A stretch of 64,000 nucleotides of DNA from Ga0077555 sp050187415 (GCA_050187415.1 JBFWXN010000017.1:16930-80929); one strand, 5' to 3'; positions 8,542 to 17,144 are shown, counted from the stretch's first letter. Notes: generated by a model from the sequence alone, not told the origin. Numbers and translations: made by a program.

Positions 8542-9543
8542 CTACTCGACGATCTCATCGGCCGAGACGAGCAGCGATTGCGGAACAGTGATGCCGATGC
8601 TCTTGGCGGTCTTCAGATTTATGCCGAACTCGAAGAGGCTCGGCGACTGGACAGGCAGGTCGCCCGGTTTCTCTCCATTGAGAATGCGCCGCACGTAGCC
8701 GGCAGCACGCTTGAATTGGTCTGCCGCGTTGAAGCCGTAGGCCGCGAGCGCCCCGTCCCTGACGTAGAAGCGGAACGGGTAGATGGCGGGAATGCCCGCA
8801 GCATTCGCCATCGTGATGAGTTTGCGCCGGTTGACCGTGTTGATGGGGCTCGGGCTGACGATCAGCCCGGGCATCTCCTGCTTTGCGGCGATCGCCAGCG
8901 CCGCCTCGATTTCCTGAAGGCTGCTGGCGCGCGCGGCGTGCGGTACGATGCCGTGCCGCGGCGCGATCTCTTCGACCGCCTCCAAGAGGGAATTGAAGCC
9001 CTTGAACTTGGGATCGAGCAGCATGTTGACGTTCCGCATGCCCGGCGAAAGTTGGCGCAGGATCTGCAGCCATTTCCCGGCGATGTCCGGTTCGAAGGTG
9101 CTGAAGCCCGTGACGTTGCCCCCGGGCCGCGACAGGTTCGGGACGTAGCCTGCGCCAACGGGGTTGCTAACCACGACGAATACGACCGGGAGCTTGGTGC
9201 CGCTCGCACGGATGGCATCCATGCCGGGCGTGCCGTTTACGATCAAAAGCTCGACCCCTCGCGCGAGCAGGGCCTTCGTTTCTGTTTGCGCCACCGCGAA
9301 GCTGCCCTTGTACCAGACGATGTCCACGTCGACGTCGTTACCTGGCTTGAGGCCACTCTCCTCGAGCCCTTTGCGGAAGGCCTCAACCCGGGCCCGTCCT
9401 TCGGCGTCTCCGTCAGAGACCGCCATCATGAGTCCGACGCGCCGCGCGCCCTTGCCAGGCGCCTCTGCAAATGCGGTTGCTGCAGGTATCACTGCTACGC
9501 CGGCGAGCATGGCTCCGAGCTGGCGCCGATCCAATTTGGACAT
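8542..9543 (-). CDS. ABC_sub_bind family periplasmic substrate-binding protein
   Basis: A 333-residue protein. The ATG at 9543 is chosen because it begins a normal signal peptide (MSKLDRRQLGAMLAG..AAATAFA-like); frames further upstream would run into the divergent kinase gene. The mature part fits PF04392: RRVGLMMAVSDGDAEG, then PVVFVVVSNPVGAGYVPNLS and GGNVTGFS. These proteins resemble Trp/Tyr or LacI-type binding proteins and are very numerous in rhizobia. No permease or ATPase gene is adjacent. The gene is divergent from a histidine kinase with a periplasmic sensor domain (105 bases apart), which suggests a sensing role. Confidence 0.85.
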   Translation of the reverse strand: MSKLDRRQLGAMLAGVAVIPAATAFAEAPGKGARRVGLMMAVSDGDAEGRARVEAFRKGLEESGLKPGNDVDVDIVWYKGSFAVAQTETKALLARGVELLIVNGTPGMDAIRASGTKLPVVFVVVSNPVGAGYVPNLSRPGGNVTGFSTFEPDIAGKWLQILRQLSPGMRNVNMLLDPKFKGFNSLLEAVEEIAPRHGIVPHAARASSLQEIEAALAIAAKQEMPGLIVSPSPINTVNRRKLITMANAAGIPAIYPFRFYVRDGALAAYGFNAADQFKRAAGYVRRILNGEKPGDLPVQSPSLFEFGINLKTAKSIGITVPQSLLVSADEIVE

Positions 9544-9648
9544 GCTATAAAATACTCCGATCGGGCCGCGGCCAGGGCTCCGGCAACGGCTGCAATGCGA
9601 TAGCCCAAATACCATACCGCGAAATCGAGCACCGAAGGAAAAAGGCCA

Positions 9649-11928
9649 GTGACGTTGGGTGCGGATCGAAGCCCCGGCAGAAGCATCGCCGTCGTTCGAT
9701 CGGTCATTCCGCCGTTCGCACAGGGCGGGCTGTTCTGGAAATATGTCGGCATGTTTGCCGCGGTGCTCGGCATCGCTCTGGTCGGCAATGGCCTGGTCAA
9801 CATCTGGTTCCTCTACGATGAGAACAGTTCGAATCTCCACCGGCTGCAATCAGAGCAGGCAGCGGCGGCCGCAGAGAGGATCTCGCATTTCGTTGAGGAG
9901 ATCGAGGCCCAGATGGGGTGGACGACGCACCTGCCCTGGGCGGCCTCGACCATGGACCAGCATGAGCTCGACGGCCGCCGTTTGATGCGGCAAGTGCCGG
10001 CCATCACCGAGCTGACGCTACTGGATCCGCACGGACGTGAGCGGTTGCGCCTGTCGCGCCAAGCGGAAGACCGCGAGGGCAACAACGCCGATCATTCCGG
10101 TGACGACAGTTTCAAGACCGCGATTGCCGGCAAGACGCATTACGGACCGGTCTATTTTCGTCGGGAGACCGAGCCCTACATGTCGATCTCCGTCGGCGGT
10201 GCGCGGAACGACGCGGGTGTGAGTGTGGCGCAGGTGAACCTCAAGCATATCTGGGACGTGGTCAGCCAGATTCGCGTTGGCCGCACAGGCGGAGCGTATG
10301 TGGTCGGTCCCGAAGGCCACCTGATCGCGCATCCGGACATCAGCCGCGTCCTGCGGAACATAGATCTTTCGCGCCAGCCGCAGGTCGCGGCAGCTCGCCG
10401 CGCAATGCCATTGCACGGCGCAACGACGTTTGCTGCACTCAACCTCGACGGCAAGCGCGTCCTGACCACTTACGCTGCGGTCAAACCTCTCGACTGGCTG
10501 GTATTCATCGAGTTGCCGGAACGGGAGGCGAATGCGCCGCTCTATTCGGCGCTCGCCCGATGGCTTGCCTTAACCGTCGCCGGCCTAGCAATGTCGCTCG
10601 TGGCGGCCCTGCTGCTGGCCCGCCACATGGTCATTCCCATACGGTCGCTGGCCGTGAGCGCCCAGCAGATCGGCACTGGCGCGCTGGACCATCGCATAGC
10701 GATCAGCACAGGCGACGAGCTGGAGGCGCTCGCCCTTCAATTCAATCACATGGCGAGCCAGCTGCAGGGGTCCTACGAGAGCCTCGAGCGCAAAGTCGAT
10801 GAACGCACGCGAAAGCTCCAGGAAGCCAACCTGGCGAAGTCCCGCTTTCTGGCCGTCGCCAGTCACGACCTGCGCCAGCCTTTGCATGCACTCAATCTGT
10901 TCGTTGCCCAGCTCGGAAGCGCCAACGACCCCATGGAGCGACAGCGTTTGACGCAGAACATCGTCTCTTCGATCGACAGCATGAACAGGCTGTTCAACGA
11001 GCTTCTCGACATCTCCCGCCTTGACGCGGGAGCGCTCACACCGCACGTCACAAGGTTCGCGATCGATCAAGTGCTGTCACGGATCGAGACGACATTCGCT
11101 GCCGCCGCTCACGACAAAGGCTTGCATTTCCGGGTCGTAGGGAGCGCTGCCTGGGTCGAGAGCGACCCCATACTCCTCGGCCGCATTCTTCTCAATCTCG
11201 TTTCGAACGCGGTCCGCTACACGTCGGTCGGCGGCATCGTCGTCGGCTGCCGCCGCAGCCAGGGCAAACTGCGTATCGACGTCTGCGACACGGGCGCCGG
11301 CATCGCGGAGGACCAGCAGCGGCGCATCTTCAGCGAATTCTACAGGATCGACCCCGAAGGTCATGAGACCGGCGAGGGACTAGGTCTCGGCCTTGCCATT
11401 GTCGAGCGGCTGTGCACGCTGCTCGATCATCCTCTGACATTGGTTTCACAGCTCGGCCGCGGCTCGCGCTTCTCGGTCTCGCTGCCGATGACCGCGGCGG
11501 GCGCGCCAAAGCAAGCGAGCGAGCGATCGCCCGCGCAAAGCGGTGCCCTGACCGACAAGCTGATCGTCGTGATCGACGATGATTCACTGGTCCGCGAGAG
11601 CACGTGCGGGCTGCTGACCGGGTGGGGCTGCCGCGTCGTCGTGGCGGAAACGGCGCTCGAGGCCGTCGGCAGCCTGGCCGGCATGGAACCCGACCTGATC
11701 ATCTCCGACCTTCATCTCGCAGGAGGAGGTACGGGCGTCGAGGCCATCGACTGCCTCCGCAGGGCATTCGGTCCGGCCGTGCCGGCCTTCCTGATCAGCG
11801 GCGACATCTCGACTGGGCAGACAGGCAAGGTCGGACCGCACGGCTATCCGCTGCTTCACAAGCCGGTGACGCCGATGGCGCTCAGGGCCATGATGGCGGC
11901 AATGCTGCTGCGAGCCCCGTCGACCTGA
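9649..11928 (+). CDS. Hybrid sensor histidine kinase/response regulator (Cache-HAMP-HisKA-HATPase-REC)
   Basis: A 759-residue inner-membrane kinase. TM helices lie at ~30-55 and ~301-326 and flank a ~245-residue periplasmic dCache-like sensor (YMSISVGGARND, GAYVVGPEGHLIAHPD). HAMP is at ~327-380. HisKA has phospho-acceptor H406 (ASHDLRQPLHAL). The ATPase has an N-box (NLVSNAVRY), DTGAGI and a GLGLGLAI G-box. A C-terminal receiver has DDD near 643, acceptor D687 and K738. The start is GTG at 9649, with AAGGAA eight bases upstream. The NarL-type regulator gene converges on it, and the substrate-binding protein gene diverges from it. The ASHDLRQPL class is typical of FixL/TodS-like hybrid kinases. 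Confidence 0.93.
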   Translation: MTLGADRSPGRSIAVVRSVIPPFAQGGLFWKYVGMFAAVLGIALVGNGLVNIWFLYDENSSNLHRLQSEQAAAAAERISHFVEEIEAQMGWTTHLPWAASTMDQHELDGRRLMRQVPAITELTLLDPHGRERLRLSRQAEDREGNNADHSGDDSFKTAIAGKTHYGPVYFRRETEPYMSISVGGARNDAGVSVAQVNLKHIWDVVSQIRVGRTGGAYVVGPEGHLIAHPDISRVLRNIDLSRQPQVAAARRAMPLHGATTFAALNLDGKRVLTTYAAVKPLDWLVFIELPEREANAPLYSALARWLALTVAGLAMSLVAALLLARHMVIPIRSLAVSAQQIGTGALDHRIAISTGDELEALALQFNHMASQLQGSYESLERKVDERTRKLQEANLAKSRFLAVASHDLRQPLHALNLFVAQLGSANDPMERQRLTQNIVSSIDSMNRLFNELLDISRLDAGALTPHVTRFAIDQVLSRIETTFAAAAHDKGLHFRVVGSAAWVESDPILLGRILLNLVSNAVRYTSVGGIVVGCRRSQGKLRIDVCDTGAGIAEDQQRRIFSEFYRIDPEGHETGEGLGLGLAIVERLCTLLDHPLTLVSQLGRGSRFSVSLPMTAAGAPKQASERSPAQSGALTDKLIVVIDDDSLVRESTCGLLTGWGCRVVVAETALEAVGSLAGMEPDLIISDLHLAGGGTGVEAIDCLRRAFGPAVPAFLISGDISTGQTGKVGPHGYPLLHKPVTPMALRAMMAAMLLRAPST

Positions 11929-11947
11929 GCCGGGCAACGCCCCCTTC

Positions 11948-12616
11948 TCATTCCGGCGATGCGAAATCCCAGCCGAATGCGGTCGCGGCCAGCACTGCTT
12001 CTGTGCGGTTGTTGACGTTAAGCGCCCTCAGGATCGCCGAGACATGGTTTTTGACAGTGGGCTCAGCGAGGTCGAGTTGCCGGCAGATCAACTTGTTACT
12101 CTTGCCCTGCATCATCAGGGCCAGGACTTCGAGCTGGCGACCCGTCAGTCCCAGATCTGAAGGTTTCGGCCCCATGCTTGCCGGCTTGGTTGGGGGCGGC
12201 CGGGTGAAATTCGCTGTCGGTCCCTGAAGGATTTCGGGCGGTATGTAGACGCCACCCGCGAGCACGAGCCGCAGTGCGCTAAGCAGAACGTCGCGCGTCG
12301 CCGTCTTCGCGATGAAGCCCTGCGCGCCGCCGTCGAGTGACCGCAGCACGTTGTCACGATCGCTGTAGGCCGACAGCATGACGATAGCGGTTGCCGGATG
12401 ACTCTTGCGCAGTGTGGCCAGCATCTCAAGCCCGTCGCGGTCAGGGAGTCCGAGATCGAGGAGGACCAGCGACAAGTCAGGATTATGGGCAATCAGGTGC
12501 TCGGCCTCCCTCGCGGTTTGCGCCTCGTAAATGGCTGCCGAACTGTCAATCTCCCGCAACACGGCGCGCATGGCTTCGCGGATCAGAGCGTGATCGTCCA
12601 CCAGCAGCATCTTCAT
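11948..12616 (-). CDS. NarL/FixJ-family response regulator
   Basis: A 222-residue two-domain regulator. The receiver domain has VDDH at the start, acceptor D54 (VLLDLGLPD), a conserved S/T at LSAYSD and K104. A Pro-rich linker (RPPPTKPAS) leads to a LuxR-type helix-turn-helix (LTGRQLEVLALMMQGKSN, then AEPTVKNHVSAILRAL). The gene is convergent with the hybrid kinase gene, 19 bases between stops, and is the obvious phosphorylation partner of that kinase or of its receiver. Target genes are not evident; the adjacent binding-protein gene is one candidate. Confidence 0.92.
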   Translation of the reverse strand: MKMLLVDDHALIREAMRAVLREIDSSAAIYEAQTAREAEHLIAHNPDLSLVLLDLGLPDRDGLEMLATLRKSHPATAIVMLSAYSDRDNVLRSLDGGAQGFIAKTATRDVLLSALRLVLAGGVYIPPEILQGPTANFTRPPPTKPASMGPKPSDLGLTGRQLEVLALMMQGKSNKLICRQLDLAEPTVKNHVSAILRALNVNNRTEAVLAATAFGWDFASPE

Positions 12617-12810
12617 CCTGCAGCTCCATCATGCGACGCCGAAACGCCGGCGGTTAGTCGGCTTGCCGCATCTCTCTGACCCGTCGACGTGACGATTCCT
12701 CCACCCTTCCCCCTGAGATTACAATACCGCTCCGGCTTCATCTCCTCTGGCTTCGATGGCGTTCGCGCGGCTCTGTTGCTGCACCTCGAACGCCGGCGGC
12801 TTATATCGAT

Positions 12811-13067
12811 GATACTTCAGTATCGGTTCTTGATGCTGGATCTGAATCGGCAGCGAGACGAGTTATTTTTGATTGTTTTTTCAATGAGTTGAATCGTTCG
12901 CGCGAGCCGGCGGTCCACGCTACTGCCGATACTCCCGACTGATTCCAAATCGTCCCGGCATTTGGTTTGTTGCGCCCATCGCAGCGCCGGCAACCGCCGA
13001 CTGGCAGTGAACCAAGAGACGGCAATTCCAATACGCAAACTTCGCGATCGAGCGGAGCCTTCTGTCG
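12811..13067 (+). repeat. Degenerate second copy of the DUF4242 promoter module and gene start
   Basis: This stretch is colinear with 3554-3805. GATACTTC blocks start at 3554 and 12811, palindromes at 3623 and 12880 (TTCAA-TGAG-TTGAA), and GATACTCC blocks at 3671 and 12928, so the spacings match exactly (117 and 48 bases). It ends in a short match to the DUF4242 gene start (CGCAAACTTCGCGATCGAGCG against CGCAAATTCGCAATCGAGCG), where the ATG and the rest of the gene are lost. The rest of 12617-13132 shows no gene. It lies just before the DUF1127 gene and may now drive it. Confidence 0.7.
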
Positions 13068-13132
13068 CGAAGGGCCTGCCGACCTGGCCACTTGCACGAG
13101 CCAAAGAAGGTTGCAGAAAAAAGGAAATGACC

Positions 13133-13396
13133 ATGAGCACGAACATATACGCCGAAATTACCCATGTGAGCTGGGCTGAGCCGGCTTCACGTCGGTACGG
13201 CCGCCTGAGGCGAATGATCGAGGGGGCGAGAGCGTGGCATCACCAGCGAAAGGCACTGGCTGAACTGTCTGCGCTCGACAACAGGATGCTTCGCGACATC
13301 GGCATCGATCGCTCCGAGATAAACTCGATCGTTAACGACAAGACCGGCGAGCGTCGCGTGCGCAGCCAACACTTCGAAAATACCCGTTGGTTCTAG
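13133..13396 (+). CDS. DUF1127 small basic protein
   Basis: An 87-residue protein. The C-terminal half has the DUF1127 pattern (ALAELSALDNRMLRDIGIDRSEI). Arg-rich DUF1127 proteins in alphaproteobacteria have been linked to phosphate, carbon and RNA metabolism, but long-chain members such as this are little studied. Two ATGs compete at 13127 and 13133; AAGGA at 13121-13125 favours the second. It follows the degenerate DUF4242 module, whose promoter it may have captured. Confidence 0.85.
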   Translation: MSTNIYAEITHVSWAEPASRRYGRLRRMIEGARAWHHQRKALAELSALDNRMLRDIGIDRSEINSIVNDKTGERRVRSQHFENTRWF

Positions 13397-13523
13397 AGCC
13401 TAATGGGCAACCCGATATCCGGCACTCCCTCACGACCTGGTGGAGGCGCGGATATGGTCGGTCAAGCAAGGACCCGGCCGACGAAGCAGTAGTCGAAACA
13501 GAAAACAAATTAGGAGTTGAGAC

Positions 13524-13799
13524 ATGAGCACTTCAACCACCAAGACAGTAATCGCTGGACTTGTCGCGCTTGCGACGATGCTTTCCCCGAGCATGGCAGC
13601 CGACGTCCAGAGCGGCCTCTTCGGCACAATTGCCGATACCGCACCACGCTCATTGTTCGATCAGATCGCCGAGACGGCACCGCGGTCGGTCTTCGATCAG
13701 CTAGCGGATAGCGCGCCGCGCTCGATCTTTGAGGATATCCAGCAGTCGGCTCCGCTCGCCACAGCGGCTCCGATCCTCACGACCGATGGCACACACTGA
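13524..13799 (+). CDS. Small secreted protein with 12-residue tandem repeats
   Basis: A 91-residue protein starting at an ATG with AGGAG eight bases upstream. It has a signal peptide (hydrophobic VIAGLVALATML, cleavage near SMAAD). The mature protein is mostly three tandem 12-residue units of the form A-[DE]-[TS]-APRS-[LVI]-F-[DE]-x-[IL] (IADTAPRSLFDQ, IAETAPRSVFDQ, LADSAPRSIFED), plus a worn fourth (IQQSAP). No known domain was recognised. The repeat is amphipathic and would suit a helical or peptide-binding surface. A GCCCGGGC / GCCCGGGC hairpin (13819-13841) follows the gene. Confidence 0.75.
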   Translation: MSTSTTKTVIAGLVALATMLSPSMAADVQSGLFGTIADTAPRSLFDQIAETAPRSVFDQLADSAPRSIFEDIQQSAPLATAAPILTTDGTH

Positions 13800-13818
13800 C
13801 GGTGCCTAATGGCGCCCC

Positions 13819-13841
13819 GCCCGGGCATGACCAGCCCGGGC
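13819..13841 (+). terminator. Possible hairpin terminator after the repeat protein
   Basis: Two copies of GCCCGGGC are separated by seven bases, 20 bases after the stop codon. The stem is strong but no T-tract follows, so intrinsic termination is uncertain. Confidence 0.35.
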
Positions 13842-13894
13842 AATTCGCTCCAACTCTGCGCAGCGAAGACTAAACGGCCGCGGGATCAGCCACC

Positions 13895-14302
13895 TCAGCG
13901 CGTGCTCGCACGAGCGCGACTGGCCAGACGCATCAGCCGTTGGAACTTCGGACACGCAAAGTGAGACGGTGCCTGGCACTCGGCGACGTGCCGGATCAGG
14001 TCGCGAAGGGCGCTGAGCTTTCGGATTTGACGATCGAGATCGTCGGCCTTCGATAGTAGTGCTGGTCTCGGAATGTTCGGCTTCCCGTCAACACCGAACA
14101 CCGTGCGAATTTCTTGGAGCGAGAAGCCCGCCGCCTGCCCCATCGCGATCAGGTTTAATTGCAGGAGGACCTCGGGGCCGAACTGACGTCTTAGGCCATG
14201 TCGTCCCGCCGATGAGATCAGGCCCAGCTCCTCGTAGTAGCGCAGAGCCGAAGCCGGTAGACCCGATCTGCTCGAAACATCGGAAATATCGAGCAACTTC
14301 AT
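13895..14302 (-). CDS. MerR family transcriptional regulator (CueR/SoxR-like)
   Basis: A 135-residue MerR-type regulator. The N-terminal winged helix reads ISDVSSRSGLPASALRYYEELGLI and is followed by a coiled-coil dimer helix. C109 and C117 form a C-x7-C motif, the spacing of the CueR metal-binding loop, rather than the four-Cys Fe-S cluster of SoxR. The start is the ATG at 14302; an upstream TTG is less likely. It diverges from an MFS gene with a SoxR-type dyad between them, so it probably controls that exporter in response to a metal, thiol-reactive or drug-like inducer. Confidence 0.88.
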   Translation of the reverse strand: MKLLDISDVSSRSGLPASALRYYEELGLISSAGRHGLRRQFGPEVLLQLNLIAMGQAAGFSLQEIRTVFGVDGKPNIPRPALLSKADDLDRQIRKLSALRDLIRHVAECQAPSHFACPKFQRLMRLASRARASTR

Positions 14303-14304
14303 GC

Positions 14305-14335
14305 TTGACCTCAAGTGAACTTGAGGTTGTAGCGT
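14305..14335 (+). promoter_or_regulatory. MerR-type promoter/operator of the MFS gene
   Basis: The 18-base dyad CCTCAAGTGAACTTGAGG (14309-14326) differs by one base from the classic SoxR box. TTGACC at 14305-14310 and TAGCGT at 14330-14335 would be -35 and -10 elements 19 bases apart, the over-long spacing that MerR-family activators correct. Confidence 0.75.
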
Positions 14336-14369
14336 GCCTCATTGATTGAAGTTGGTCAAGGAGGAAGTC

Positions 14370-15794
14370 ATGGCGATGCTCTCGCAAATCGCTGGTGAAA
14401 AGCGGATGACGCAAACCGCGATGGGGCCGGGCTCGATCATCGGCCTCGCCCTCACAATGGCGCTAGGCTCGTTGGGCGTGAGCCTGCCCTATGTCGCCTT
14501 GCCGACCTTGAGCGAAGCGTTCGGCGTCTCGCTACAGGCGGTGCAGTGGATCGTTACCACCTACTTATTGGCCGTCACGACACTCGTCGTTGGAGTCGGA
14601 AAGCTGGGTGACATGTTCGGGCCGCGAAATGTTCTGCTCGCGGGATCAAGTCTATATTTGCTTGCGACCGTCGCCTGTGCCGCAGCGCCAACCTTCTGGA
14701 TGTTGCTCGCCGGCCGAGCTCTCCAAGGTGCGGGAGCCGCCGCTCTGATAGCCCTAACGCTGGTGCTCGCCCGGCAGACCGTCGGTAGGGACAAGATGGG
14801 CCGTATCATTGGCCTGCTGGGGACTATGTCGGCGGTTGGGACGGCGCTGGGTCCCACGCTTGGCGGAGCGCTCACCGCAGGTTTCGGATGGCGCTCGATT
14901 TTCCTGGCCCTGATCCCAGTGAGCGCGATCAGCTTGGCGCTCATACTCTTCAGCATTCCGTCTGCGGCTGCGCCACGTCGCTCGTCCGCAGCCTTCGACG
15001 GCGTCGGCACACTGCTGCTGGGATTGAGCGTTGCGCTCTATGCTCTGGCTCTCTGTGGCGTGACCGGCGGGTCGTGGAGCGGGGGCCTTTTTCTGCTCGC
15101 GATCGTGAGTGCCACTGTTTTCGTATTTGTGGAGCAGCGAGCAGAAGCACCGCTTGTTCCGTTTGCCTTAATGAGAGATGCCAAGCTCGTCGCAGGGCTC
15201 ACCGGCAACATCCTGACCGCAGCCGTGATGATGGCGACGCTGGTCGTCGGTCCATTCTACTTATCGCGGGGGTTGGGCCTCGACGTCGTGACAGTCGGCG
15301 TCATCGTCTCGGTCGGTCCGATCATTGCTGCGATCAGCGGGGTTCCTGCCGGATTCGTCGTGGACAAGTTCGGCGCGCGTGCGGTGCTCGTCGCTGGGCT
15401 CGCTCAGTTGCTGGTTGGCTGCTCTGCCTTGGCAATGCTCACACCAGCCGTCGGTGTTTCCGGCTATGTCGCCGCACTTGCCGTTCTGACGTCCGGCTAT
15501 CAGCTCTTTCTGGCGGCCAACAATACGGCTGTGATGCTCGGCGCCTCCGAGGAACAGCGCGGCGTCATTTCGGGGGTGTTGACACTGTCTCGTAATCTCG
15601 GGCTCGCGACCGGCGCCTCGCTCATGGGCGGGACCTTCGCAGCGTTGATCGACGGCTCAGCTGCCGGCAACACCGACAACGTGGCACGCGCGATGAATAT
15701 CACGTTCGCTTTCGCCGGAGGATTCATCCTGATTGCCTTGGCTTTGGTGATCCGAGCAACAGCGGCGGTAGAAGCGAAGGCTGACGAACGATAG
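14370..15794 (+). CDS. MFS transporter, drug-export (DHA2-like) type
   Basis: A 474-residue inner-membrane carrier with about 12-14 hydrophobic segments. The ATG at 14370 is chosen because AAGGAGGA lies just upstream. Motif A-like GDMFGPRNVLLAG falls after the second helix, and motif C-like GTALGPTLGGALTAGFGWRSIF is typical of drug/H+ antiporters. It is the only gene right of the MerR-type operator, so inducible efflux of a toxic organic compound or metal complex is likely. The inducer and substrate are unknown. Confidence 0.88.
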   Translation: MAMLSQIAGEKRMTQTAMGPGSIIGLALTMALGSLGVSLPYVALPTLSEAFGVSLQAVQWIVTTYLLAVTTLVVGVGKLGDMFGPRNVLLAGSSLYLLATVACAAAPTFWMLLAGRALQGAGAAALIALTLVLARQTVGRDKMGRIIGLLGTMSAVGTALGPTLGGALTAGFGWRSIFLALIPVSAISLALILFSIPSAAAPRRSSAAFDGVGTLLLGLSVALYALALCGVTGGSWSGGLFLLAIVSATVFVFVEQRAEAPLVPFALMRDAKLVAGLTGNILTAAVMMATLVVGPFYLSRGLGLDVVTVGVIVSVGPIIAAISGVPAGFVVDKFGARAVLVAGLAQLLVGCSALAMLTPAVGVSGYVAALAVLTSGYQLFLAANNTAVMLGASEEQRGVISGVLTLSRNLGLATGASLMGGTFAALIDGSAAGNTDNVARAMNITFAFAGGFILIALALVIRATAAVEAKADER

Positions 15795-16129
15795 CAGTCC
15801 CGCACGGATGTCGGCTTTCGAAGCGAGCGCGTGTCAATATTGCTCCACCAGACGAAGAAGAGCGAACCACGAAGAGGAGTTCCGCTTACTCTTCAGCATG
15901 CCAAGCACGCCTCTGATATGGAACGCGATTGGCTCCGAACGTCCATCGGCTTTGTCGGTCATGGAGACAGCACATCACCCCGGGGGATACACGTTCTTTC
16001 CGAGCCGCCGACTTTGTCCGGATCGAAAGAAGGCTCTGAGTAGAATGAAGCGGATCGCCCGTTCGGGCGGTGTTCTGGGATCTTATGTTTGGGATTGCCT
16101 ACATTTCGAGCCTGCGGCGTTAGCCGATC
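15795..16129. other. Intergenic region, nothing recognised
   Basis: These 335 bases lie between convergent genes. No credible gene, tRNA or strong terminator hairpin was found. Confidence 0.4.
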
Positions 16130-17113
16130 TCACTCTCGGCCGAGAGAAAACTCGGCGACCACCGCGGCATGATAGGAGCCGATGGACCTGCTGACCCGTG
16201 CATATCCGATGGCCTCGTCGCCGAGGGTTTCGTTGTGCACCTCTATCGATCTGAAATGCCCGTAGAGCGTACGACTCGCCAGGATGTGGTCCAGCATCTG
16301 CGGCCGTCCGTGATGCAGCACGCTCCAGCGGCGATCGTCCGGGATGTAGCGATCAAGCACGACCAAGCTCCGGGCGCTGAGGAGGCCGTTACCGGTATCC
16401 TCTTCGGCGCCGACCGCAATCCTGAGCGGCGTCTCGTGATCCTCGGCATTGAAGTCACCGGCAACTGCGATCAGCCGCTGAGGATCTGCGGTAAGCAACT
16501 GGTCGATGAGCATCCTGAGTTCAAGCGCCTGCGCGCTCCGTCGCACGCTCGAGACGAAGTAACCCTCGGCCCAGCCCACGATGCTGCGCCAGACGAACGG
16601 CGACACCTTCTGACCGGCGATGCTAACCGCGAGCGGCGCGCGCAGATGCAGGTTGATCACGGAGAGAAACTGGCCATCACTCAGCTCGACCTCGGTCACC
16701 AGCAGCGGACGGTCGAAGCAGATCGGCTGCGGCTCGCGCTCAGCTGGATCGGCAGTTTGCAGTGCGTGCCGCACGGGTGGCACGAGATCGTGGCGGACCT
16801 CGCGAGACCCGCGCACCGGGAAGCGCGACAGCGTCACCAAATTGTGTACGTCGGCTGCGCCTTTTCCGCCCGACCTTGTCGTCGCTGCACGGTGATATCC
16901 GGCATAGGCAGTCCCGGCGACGAGTTGATCGAGCGCCGCGAGCACGCGCTCTGACCGACCGGGAACGTGCTGCGCATTCACCTCTTGAAGACAGAGCACG
17001 TCCGCATCGAGACGTGCCAGTGCCGGTCGCAACAGCTGGGCTCGCACTTCGATTGGAGCGCTGGCCTTTGGGGGAAGATCGAGACTTTCGAGGTTGAACG
17101 TCGCGATGCGCAT
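16130..17113 (-). CDS. Endonuclease/exonuclease/phosphatase (EEP) family protein
   Basis: A 327-residue cytoplasmic protein of the EEP superfamily. Family landmarks: MRIATFNLESL, VLCLQEVN, GDFNAED and MLDHILAS. The catalytic His motif, normally SDH, here reads SYHAAV, so the Asp that polarises the His is replaced by Tyr. Family members cleave DNA, RNA or phosphoesters. It is the last gene of a probable three-gene operon after CBS and Hsp20 genes, 31 bases after the Hsp20 stop. A role in repair or nucleotide turnover under stress is an inference from that context. Confidence 0.85.
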   Translation of the reverse strand: MRIATFNLESLDLPPKASAPIEVRAQLLRPALARLDADVLCLQEVNAQHVPGRSERVLAALDQLVAGTAYAGYHRAATTRSGGKGAADVHNLVTLSRFPVRGSREVRHDLVPPVRHALQTADPAEREPQPICFDRPLLVTEVELSDGQFLSVINLHLRAPLAVSIAGQKVSPFVWRSIVGWAEGYFVSSVRRSAQALELRMLIDQLLTADPQRLIAVAGDFNAEDHETPLRIAVGAEEDTGNGLLSARSLVVLDRYIPDDRRWSVLHHGRPQMLDHILASRTLYGHFRSIEVHNETLGDEAIGYARVSRSIGSYHAAVVAEFSLGRE

Positions 17114-17144
17114 GGCCCGGTGCTCCGATCGCGTCTCTTCTCGA

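Noticed and set aside
8011..9603. A 530-codon plus-strand frame across the MaoC domain and the binding protein gene
   Set aside because: It overlaps two genes with clear families and shows no domain.
9544..9849. N-terminal extension of the ABC_sub_bind protein to 9849
   Set aside because: It would remove the signal peptide from the N-terminus and overlap the kinase gene; the ATG at 9543 gives a normal exported protein.
13016..13067. A working DUF4242 gene in the second module copy
   Set aside because: Only about 20 bases of the gene start are left and the ATG is lost.
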